Positions 58,172-64,000 of a stretch of 64,000 bases of DNA are shown here, in pieces (the stretch's first letter is position 1; each line of letters starts with the position of its first letter). A program made the position numbers and the translations under genes. Origin of the DNA: Rhizoclosmatium globosum (taxonomy: Eukaryota; Chytridiomycota; Chytridiomycetes; Chytridiales; Chytriomycetaceae); contig MCGO01000021.1 of NCBI GenBank assembly GCA_002104985.1, positions 372,001-436,000 on the forward strand, written 5' to 3'. Below the pieces are notes generated by a model. That model worked only from the letters and a program-made list of their open reading frames with translations, made no database searches and had not been told where the DNA came from.

Positions 58172-60006
58172 ATGGCGGGCGAGTCAAGATTTTCTTGTTT
58201 GTTTCGGAAAAACGGAAGAATCAGCCCGAAGAATCATCTCAGAATCACCCAAAGATGAATGGATTCACGCAAACCTTGTTGCACGGTTGAGACAGCTTCT
58301 CAGCCAGGTTGTTAACAACGCAAACAATCTATCGTTATCTGGAGCAAAGGATGCGAAGGATGCGAAGGAGGCAGTTATGGGGCGCCCAACCCAGAGGACG
58401 TGCTCTCGTTCTTTGCGGCTGACTCAGCAGCGGCCTCAGCAGACTTTGTTGAGCTGTTGGGTTTGGCGCAGAAGAGCGGCGTCGAACTGTTGAGTCAGCC
58501 ACCGGCGGTGGGCGAGTCGGTTGAGGCCCGCGCCGAAGTTGCCGCCGCCGTCGCCGACTTGTTCGCAGCCTTTTCGCAGGCGCCGCAATGTAACGAGTTG
58601 GCAGATTTGCTGTTCCTTGAATCGGTGCACTTTGAAAAGGTTGCAAAGGTGCGTGCACTCCTCGGCGATTCAGTTGTTCTGTCTCTAACAGAGGTTACTG
58701 CAACAGACACTCAAGGCTCAGTCTGCTCCTTCTGCTCCTGCTCTCAAATATGCTGAGGAATCCACAAGAAGTGGCTCGAATCCCCTGCCTTTCTGGACCT
58801 GTATTCCAGCTCACTTGAAGTTGGACAGCAAGAACCAGCTCCTGCAGCAGACGCTCTACTTGCTGATATGACACATGCAATGAGTTACGATGATAATATC
58901 AATCAGATTTCGGCCTCCCTTTTCAACCAACAACAACCACCTCTTGAGCCAAGCGAAATCACCAGTGTCGTCCAATCTGCATATGATTCCACACTTCTTG
59001 GTGTTACTCCAAATGTGTTTTCTCCCGATCCTCAATTATTGGATCAAATGAAGCAAATGGAAAGCATTGTCTCCTTTGCTCCACTCCCACAGCTGACGCT
59101 CTCTCGGACTACCTCTTTACTCAGAAGGTATGATTGCATACTCCTCCTAAAGTAAGCGTTCACTAAGCTCAAAAATTCTTAGTCTCAAGTCTACAATTCT
59201 GCAAGAATCAATCCATTCCGCCCATTCGTGCAAACTCCGTCTCCGCAAGTCAACTCTTGCCACTTCAGCTGCTCCTATCAAACTTCAAATCACCGAATCG
59301 AATTCAATCGCAAAATCGTTGTACGAAGCCATGGACCATCAAGAGATTCTTGGAATGGAAGTGGAATACTTTTTGGCGAAGTTGACCGTTTGGAGGTATG
59401 TTGAGATTTCTCTCATAAGTGGAGGAATGCTTGGTTCTTCATGATCAAAAAATCCCCTCTTGGAAACCATACCACATGGCCCGACCAGTTCGGTGCCTGT
59501 TCCTTCCCTCTCTTTCTTCGAATACTGATTATGTTGGTACAGAAGGCGAAGGCTAACAAGACCTTCTTGGGCGCTGGAACAAAGATCCTTGGTGGCCTCG
59601 TCAAAGCAGTTGAGTCATACACTATCCATTCCACCACCCATCTTGAATACCAATACAACTAAATAGATTACGGAGCGCCAATCGCCAAAGGCCAAATCTA
59701 TGAAACAGCCGCTGGCCAGACTTCAACATCCACAGCCTCAAAATCCTCGCTCGAATCAATCTCCGATGCTATCGTAGACTCGACACGGGAATCCAATGGT
59801 CTTCTGCATCTTCCGGAAAGCCCAAGCATACACCCAAAGAATCCAAGAGCGCCAAGAAGGGAAAACGCGTGGGTGAATTGGATGCTCGTTTAGCAGGAAA
59901 GACTCTGGATGAAATTTACAAGAAAGATGGTGCTAGTGGTGTGAATCCTGTTGATGTTGCGGTGGATGATGTATTGAGAGAGGGGAAGTTGAGAGCAAAG
60001 TTGTGA
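58172..60006 (+). CDS. Unrecognised protein gene with several frame breaks
   Basis: Coding-like segments follow each other in changing frames: FGKTEESARRIISES..LVARLRQLLSQVVNN, then YGAPNPEDVLSFFAADS..ADFVELLGLAQKSG..ELADLLFLESVHFEKVAK, an intron gtgcgt..caacag, then KKWLESPAFLDLYSSSLE..LLADMTHAMSYD, further exons with KAKANKTFLGAGTK, and a C-terminal end GELDARLAGKTLDEIYKKDG..NPVDVAVDDVLREGKLRAKL. One added base each at about 58375, 58759 and 59798 joins the pieces. Exon limits between 59125 and 59700 are unclear. It is mostly helical and Ala/Ser-rich. I recognise no family; the helical character and the next gene might hint at membrane traffic, but that is a guess. The start at 58172 also needs a nearby extra base. 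Confidence 0.5.
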
Positions 60007-60164
60007 GTGGTTTTGACCACAAATCGTGTGTACGAAGTGATGTGCCAAGCTAGGTTCAAGGAGTTTATTTTTGTGTTTCAGAGAGAATACATTAGTTCTG
60101 ATGTTATAACATGTTTTCTTTTTGCTTGGCCAAATTGGTTCCAAAATTGGCTGTCAGCGAAGCC

Positions 60165-61455
60165 ATGGCTTCTTCCTCTTCGTCTTCGTCCTGTTGTCCG
60201 CCCCAACCTACAGCTGTTTCAAAGTCCGTCCTTGTCACACTTGGTCCCGAGGATCATACATTTAATTTGCACTCCTCCATGCGATCTGTTCTGCGCACTG
60301 TCGGGGAAATTACCCAACTGTACACAATGATCAAACACAAACATTCGTCACTCTGCTTCAGTATTCTAGCTCCAGTCAAGAGTAGTGACGTGGAAGTTGA
60401 ACGTGCGGGAGTTCAACGGTTCTTGGACACAGTGACGTCAATACCCAACCTAACCTCCGATAAAGATGTCCAATCCTTCTTTGAAAGTGAATTTTCAGTT
60501 GAGTATCCTGATTCGGTATGTGACGAAAACTGACAGCGCATAATTCAATAGTTTTCGCCAGACTTTCAAATCACAGCTCTGATGGCACCTCTTCATCGAT
60601 CAGCATCCCAATTCGCAATAAGCGTGTTTGTTGCACAAAAAGAGGCCAGCGATTGTGATGCCCAAATTTCTATTCTCCGAACACACATTGAACTTGTCAA
60701 GGAGGTTTTTGCAAACCTCGAGCAAAAGATTGACTTATTCATTACCTGCAGCTCTGGTTCGTACCACAAATTAAGTGAGAATAATTTAATGCTGTGTTTA
60801 CGTAGAATACGAGGCTGTGTTGATTGATCTAGACTCTCATCTGCATGAAGAAGCAGTTCTGAGCGATATTAGGTATGGCAGAATGATAAGCAATAATGCT
60901 TTTAATCCATATTTAGCTGTTACAAGACACTGTCTCACATTCTCACGTCTCAGAGTTCCTTGCTCAAAACCAACACTCAATTTCAAAAGTCACAACTTCG
61001 TCCAACTCTTCATGGGTGCCATCAAACAATTAATTGTATGCACCACGCGCTCAATGCTCGTTTAGATATTTTGAATGACTACCGGCAATGTCGGAAAGCA
61101 GTGAAGGCAAAAGAGAAAGAAGTCGCCTGGAACGCGGGGTTAATGTTCGTTCCGATTGCAGCAGCTTTGATGGATCAAGGATGTTCTGAAGCCGTGGTTG
61201 TGAGTTGCTTGTTTTGTATTCGTTACTAGGGAGTAACTAAAGGTTTGTATTCTCTGGCAGCTTCACCATCGTGAGGAGCTTTCCAAGTTTCGGTACGACA
61301 ATGCAACTGAAACTATTCAGGGAGCAGCCCATTATGCATATGATGTGCAGGAGCGGATGGGAGTTCAGAAGCTATTGAATGAATATGTTGCGTATCAACT
61401 GCAGAGTAATCGAGAGGCGCTCAACAGTTTAGTAGAATTGTTAGAAATAAATTGA
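60165..61455 (+). CDS. Sorting-nexin-like protein (PX then BAR-type coiled helices)
   Basis: About six exons: 60165-60515, then from near 60552, near 60808, near 60956 and near 61261 to TGA 61455. A Ser-rich start precedes a stretch with VLVTLGPEDHTFNLHSSMRSVLRTVGEI and ERAGVQRFLDTVTSIPNL..DVQSFFES, like the end of a PX phosphoinositide-binding domain. Long amphipathic helices follow: ILRTHIELVKEVFANLEQKIDL, LDSHLHEEAVLSDIS, LNARLDILNDYRQCRKAVKAKEKEVAW and ELSKFRYDNATETI, as in the BAR part of sorting nexins. Such proteins bind curved endosomal membrane and recycle cargo. The PX match is incomplete by eye (no clear RRYSDF), so the class is probable rather than certain. It ends 70 bases before the next start codon. 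Confidence 0.6.
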
Positions 61456-61525
61456 AATGTGGTACAGTTTCATTTTGTGTAAATGTGGCTGTGTCAAAGT
61501 GGCGCCCACAAAACTTTCACTCAAA

Positions 61526-63196
61526 ATGCCAACGACCGTTGAAACCAACGCCGCCACTGCTTCTGCCGCCATCGCCGTCTTCGAAGAGGCGATCATCGGA
61601 ACAACGCCCACGATCGCGGCGCTTCCCGACGAGTCCCGGTCCGCGCACGCCACTCGCTGCCTCGCTTCAAAGGGAAACATGGCGCTCTCGATCTCGTTCA
61701 AGGCGCCCGGCGGTGACATTCTCTTTGCAAAGGCCTACGGAATTCGCAGAAACGCATCCGGTTTGGCCGCCGCCCTCGAAAAGGATCCCAAGGACGTCGA
61801 GATCCCGATTCCGGACTTTTGCTCAACTCCGGAATTGGTTGCCGAGTGGAAGGAGTGGCAGTTGAGTGTGCGCGAACAGATCTTGGCGGACTCTGTTGCT
61901 GATACCGATGAATTCGTGGGGTATGATGTGGAGAAGCCTGTCTCTGTGGAGACAGTGTTCCAGGCTGCTTCCATTTCAAAGGCTCTCAGCGCTGTTGCAG
62001 TTATGAGACTGGTCCAGAAAGGGTTGTTGGACATTGATGCGGACATTAACCAATACTTGGAGAAGGGGGACTGGAAATTGAATGCTGACTTTCCTGCTGG
62101 AATTCTTCCTACTCAAGCTACTACCATTCGTAAGTTGTTGGGACATGCTGCCGGAACCAGCGTGTCAGGTTTTGGGGGCTACCGTCGAAACGAAGTTAAG
62201 GCGGAGAAAGTGGTTGTCCCCTCAACTGCTGGTGTATTGAAGGGAGAAGGAAATTCTGGGAAAGTTGAAATCTCGTCGCTTCCAAGCTTGGTTAGCCAAT
62301 ACTCTGGTGGTGGTACGACTGTCGTTCAGCATATTGTTGAACTTGTTACTGGGAAACCATTTTACCAAGTTCTTCACGAGGAGGTATTCGAGCCTCTCGG
62401 AATGAAGAATTCAAGTGCTGGAATGCAAGACTCGCCTAATGCTGGCGACTTTGTGTGTGCTCATTGTGGACCTGAAGGTCTTCCAGCACCTGGTGGATAC
62501 AACATTTACCCTGAAACAGCAGCTGCCGGTGTGTGGACCACTGCGACTGACTTGAACAAAGCCTCGGATGCAGTCTTCAAGAGTTTGCACGGGGTTTCTG
62601 TAGACGGATCTGTCTACCTCTCACAGGAACTCACTCGCGACATGCTTGCTCAACGTTTCCCGTCTGCTTCCAAGAATGTTGCGTATGGAGTTGGTTGGGG
62701 GCTGAAGAATATCAATGGATCCTTCTTGTTCAGCCACACCGGGGGAAATGAAGGTTTCCGATCTATTTGTCGCAGTTTTGCTGATTCTGGTGCTGGATTT
62801 TCTTGGTTGCTCTCTGGAGAAGAGATGGATCAAGTTGAGGTTGGAGTAAATGCTGTTTTGAAGTTCCTTGAGCTTCCAATCGATGCCGAAGAGCCAAAGG
62901 ACAAGAAGACTGTCAAGGTTGAATATCCTGCCTCGATTGCGCAGTGTTGTGGAGAATATGTGGCTGAAAATCCATTGAATCATGGACGTGAGATTCGCGT
63001 GCAAGCCTCAGATGAACCAAACGAGTTGCTGTTCACATTTGATTCTTTGAGTGGACCAATTTCAAAGAAGCCAAAAGGAGTTGAAGGCGAGGAAGCATTT
63101 ACCTTTGAATTACTTCCAAGACTGGATGTTACTTTTACTGTTGTTGATGGAAAGGAAATTTTGAGCTGGTCTGGCCACGTTTTCAACAAAATCTGA
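61526..63196 (+). CDS. Serine beta-lactamase-fold protein (class C/LACTB-like)
   Basis: A single uninterrupted frame of 556 codons from ATG 61526; an in-frame ATG at 61457 directly after the previous stop is less likely. The catalytic S-x-x-K is seen as AASISKALSA; the second motif position reads QYSGGGTTV where Tyr-x-Asn is usual; the third reads SHTGGNEGF in place of Lys-Thr-Gly. These substitutions are common in esterase- and peptidase-like relatives of class C beta-lactamases, so hydrolysis of esters or peptides is more likely than of antibiotics. A C-terminal extra domain of about 120 residues follows (EYVAENPLNHGREIRVQ). No signal peptide is seen, so it is probably cytosolic. It is notable for being intronless next to intron-rich neighbours. 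Confidence 0.85.
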   Translation: MPTTVETNAATASAAIAVFEEAIIGTTPTIAALPDESRSAHATRCLASKGNMALSISFKAPGGDILFAKAYGIRRNASGLAAALEKDPKDVEIPIPDFCSTPELVAEWKEWQLSVREQILADSVADTDEFVGYDVEKPVSVETVFQAASISKALSAVAVMRLVQKGLLDIDADINQYLEKGDWKLNADFPAGILPTQATTIRKLLGHAAGTSVSGFGGYRRNEVKAEKVVVPSTAGVLKGEGNSGKVEISSLPSLVSQYSGGGTTVVQHIVELVTGKPFYQVLHEEVFEPLGMKNSSAGMQDSPNAGDFVCAHCGPEGLPAPGGYNIYPETAAAGVWTTATDLNKASDAVFKSLHGVSVDGSVYLSQELTRDMLAQRFPSASKNVAYGVGWGLKNINGSFLFSHTGGNEGFRSICRSFADSGAGFSWLLSGEEMDQVEVGVNAVLKFLELPIDAEEPKDKKTVKVEYPASIAQCCGEYVAENPLNHGREIRVQASDEPNELLFTFDSLSGPISKKPKGVEGEEAFTFELLPRLDVTFTVVDGKEILSWSGHVFNKI

Positions 63197-63235
63197 TGAG
63201 AGTTTCAATAATATAAAAAGTAATACAGTACAGGT

Positions 63236-64000
63236 TTATGAATTCAATTTCCAAAACAGCCTCCATGCTTCCTCACTCTTGCCTTTCCATCGAATGCCTC
63301 CAGCAACCTCCACTCCCAACAATCCAAGAAAAGCACACGGTTCTTGCGTTTCTCCACATTCTCGAGATTCTTCACCATCTAAAGCCATTACTCTCATTCC
63401 AAGTTCAAGCTCTTGCACCTTGTATGAACTGCGACCAGGACTCTCATAAATATTCTCAATCTCGCTCATCATTGCCTCCATACAAGTAAGAATCGGTGTC
63501 ATTGTGCCAGGAGTATTTTTCTCTACAGCAAACACCCTCTTGACAAAAGCTACAATCCCAATTAAGCGGTCCTTCACAGCCATTGCATTTATCACCACCA
63601 GTGGCTGCCATACAGGATCCATTCGGCATAGAATAAACCAAAATATAATCATGGCTTCGAATAGAGGATATACATTAAGCTGAGAAACGACTAGTTGTGG
63701 CGTAAAGTGAATGCGTTGTTCCGGCGACAGTCGATCTCTCGCAGAACCTTCCACGATATCCAAATAGAATACCAGCAGGCATGAAATGCGGTGAGCTGCA
63801 TCTAGAGATTGTGTGATTGCAGAAGAAACCAAAGACGCTGTTTTGGTGATCAAGAGTTGGGGATTGAACGACTTCAACATTGATAAGTACAGTTTGAGAC
63901 GATGAACCATGCAAATCCCAGCCAATGCATTCAAATTGAGTGTTAATACGTGGGTAATATTTTCTTTCGGTATGAGGGTGAGTTGTTTGATGAATCTATC
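63236..64000 (-). CDS. Fungal transcription factor family member, 3' part only (TF7)
   Basis: The gene runs off the right edge; 254 codons to the stop at 63236 are open without a break. The sequence matches the C-terminal part of the cluster at 3788-10567: LTLNLNALAGICMVHRLKLYLS, LDAAHRISCLLVFYLDIVEGSARDRL, YPLFEAMIIFWFILCRMDPVW, TMTPILTCMEAMMSEI, CAFLGLLGVEVAGGIRWKG and the tail SEEAWRLFWKLNS. It is closest in style to TF5 and TF6. Whether it has a zinc cluster cannot be known from this window. Its presence 47 kb from the main cluster shows the family is dispersed. Confidence 0.8.
   Translation of the reverse strand, partial: DRFIKQLTLIPKENITHVLTLNLNALAGICMVHRLKLYLSMLKSFNPQLLITKTASLVSSAITQSLDAAHRISCLLVFYLDIVEGSARDRLSPEQRIHFTPQLVVSQLNVYPLFEAMIIFWFILCRMDPVWQPLVVINAMAVKDRLIGIVAFVKRVFAVEKNTPGTMTPILTCMEAMMSEIENIYESPGRSSYKVQELELGMRVMALDGEESRECGETQEPCAFLGLLGVEVAGGIRWKGKSEEAWRLFWKLNS

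Noticed and set aside
1..64000. CRISPR arrays, transposons, telomere repeats, replication origins
   Set aside because: No spaced repeats, transposase or reverse transcriptase motifs, TTAGGG arrays or origin features were seen on reading both strands.

Overview
The window is nuclear DNA of a fungus, most likely a chytrid (Chytridiomycota). Genes are densely packed on both strands and most carry several short GT-AG introns, typically 40-70 bases. A single RNA gene, tRNA-Cys, is present. Zn(II)2Cys6 transcription factors and GPI-type surface proteins point to fungi; the HACE1-like ligase fits an early-diverging fungus. I saw no virus, transposon, CRISPR array or origin.

Layout. 1-3731: the 5' end of a KEX1-like serine carboxypeptidase (minus) diverging from a HACE1-like ankyrin-HECT ubiquitin ligase. 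3788-16608: a cluster of related fungal transcription factors (three long copies, one degenerate copy, two small relics), interrupted by EME1 and a hypothetical gene; another copy runs off the right edge at 63236-64000. About 16745-23979: one very long gene joining a UPF1/SEN1-type and a UvrD/TRANK1-type superfamily 1 helicase. 24095-26110: a small Mug135-like protein and a pepsin-like protein with altered active sites. 26329-39991: two large paralogous tetratricopeptide-like genes in opposite orientation, bracketing an ABCC transporter and the ribosome biogenesis factor ESF2. 40221-45355: a small hypothetical gene diverging from a membrane-anchored LRR-RhoGEF. 45428-48568: a tail-anchored RING protein and a tandem pair of multi-membrane-span proteins. 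48634-52773: an NPF-rich Ran1/Ksp1-type kinase. 53334-57807: two related surface proteins, a pirin and a prenylcysteine-oxidase-like flavoprotein. 57848-63196: tRNA-Cys, an unrecognised gene, a PX/BAR-type sorting nexin and a beta-lactamase-fold protein.

The genes do not form a pathway. Several concern membrane traffic and polarity (sorting nexin, RhoGEF, NPF kinase, HACE1 ligase), but that is only a shared theme.

A cross-cutting observation: many otherwise well-conserved genes are broken by an apparent loss of a single base, often in a short homopolymer (HACE1, EME1, helicase, RhoGEF, kinase, pirin, a surface protein, PCYOX, the gene at 58172). Nearly all are restored by one added base, which suggests uncorrected single-base deletions in the assembly. 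True gene decay is the alternative, and is more likely for the 14440-16608 transcription factor and perhaps the helicase.
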